Assembly: GCA_002713165.1 (NCBI GenBank)
Contig: PAVT01000055.1
Span: forward strand, 1 to 36,338
Origin: Verrucomicrobiota bacterium
GTDB taxonomy: Bacteria > Bacteroidota > Bacteroidia > Flavobacteriales_E > Vicingaceae
Direction of reading: 5' to 3'
Length of the DNA: 36,338 bases
The notes under the pieces were generated by a model that ran no database searches, had not been told where the DNA came from, and saw only the letters and a list, made by a program, of their open reading frames with translations. Positions 35,786 through 36,338 of the stretch are shown here, piece by piece; within the stretch, counting starts at the first letter, position 1; every line of letters begins with the position of its first letter. A program made the translations under genes and the position numbers.

Positions 35786-36338
35786 TGCTCGCCAAGTGTA
35801 AGATCTCATTTTCAATTTCTTCACTGTCCCAAATCTCTTCAATGTTTTCTTTGCTCATGATTCGATCCATTATTCCTCTTTGACGATCTCCTGCAGCCAG
35901 TGCTTTTGAATAGGGGATGTGACTAAATGTCACTTGAGAATACAAAGGCATCCATTTGTCTGGGTGCTTCTCGAATATCTTCTGTTCAATTTTTTTCCTC
36001 AAAAGAAAGGAAGGATCAGCCACAAGATCTCTCATTTCAATGTAGTTCTGCAATGCCAAATTGGAAATGGCATCTGCATCTGCTTTTCGCTTTCTAGAAA
36101 ATTCTTCGAATGCAACTGACCAATCTCTTTCACTAGATTCGAATATTTCGTCAAAAACGCTGCAATCTTCAAAACCGGAGTTCATGCCTTGGCCATAGAA
36201 CGGAACGATGGCATGTGAAGCATCACCCATAAGCAATACATTGTCTTTGAAGTTCCAAGGCGCACACCGTATTGTGACTAAGGATGCTGATGGATTTGAG
36301 CGATAGTCTTCAAGTAGATTGGGCATTAATTCAAGCGC
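35778..36338 (-). CDS. kmo: kynurenine 3-monooxygenase C-terminal part, truncated at window edge
   Basis: FKDNVLLMGDASHAIVPFYGQGMNSGFEDCSVFDE FAD motif; YIEMRDLVADPSFLLRKKIEQ; frame open to base 36338 (A-L-E-L-M-P-N...). Confidence 0.93.
   Translation of the reverse strand, partial: ALELMPNLLEDYRSNPSASLVTIRCAPWNFKDNVLLMGDASHAIVPFYGQGMNSGFEDCSVFDEIFESSERDWSVAFEEFSRKRKADADAISNLALQNYIEMRDLVADPSFLLRKKIEQKIFEKHPDKWMPLYSQVTFSHIPYSKALAAGDRQRGIMDRIMSKENIEEIWDSEEIENEILHLASNA

Noticed and set aside
19167-36338. Kynurenine pathway cluster (aminotransferase plus kmo)
   Set aside because: The aminotransferase and kmo are about 15 kb apart with unrelated genes between; no cluster is supported.
1-36338. 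CRISPR array, prophage, transposon or defence island
   Set aside because: No regularly spaced repeats, integrase/transposase or recognisable defence genes seen in the ORFs or intergenic regions.

Overview
This window is a compact Bacteroidota-type chromosomal segment made up mostly of housekeeping genes. Strong calls include: cysC(partial)-cysD-cysN; a minus-strand run of rlmN, a polyprenyl synthetase, a MORN-type lipoprotein, dnaG, an MscS channel, a CLC channel and an exported protein; an amidohydrolase; an OmpA-domain protein; an SbtA-like bicarbonate transporter next to icd; tRNA-Leu(CAA); prs-rplY-pth; an omega-amidase-like nitrilase with an aminotransferase; sdhCAB; pepP; an alpha/beta hydrolase; large-type ispG; an M20 hydrolase; a half-size TauE/SafE protein; a 1090-aa TolB-like outer-membrane protein; an MBL hydrolase; and a partial kmo. 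I saw no CRISPR array, prophage, transposase or obvious defence island. The most notable signals outside the ORF track are: (i) a decayed thioredoxin-family gene at 12434..12955 (minus) with no usual start codon, a TGA where Trp is expected, and a 1-nt frameshift; (ii) an orphan T9SS-type C-terminal sorting domain at 26211..26468 (minus) with no passenger; (iii) a perfect 32-bp palindrome inside pth; (iv) a complete half-size TauE/SafE protein; (v) an uncharacterised 103-aa protein directly upstream of SbtA; and (vi) a large outer-membrane protein whose N-terminal region looks like a peptidase that has lost its HExxH motif. I cannot demonstrate a new multi-gene system here. The findings are candidates for follow-up.
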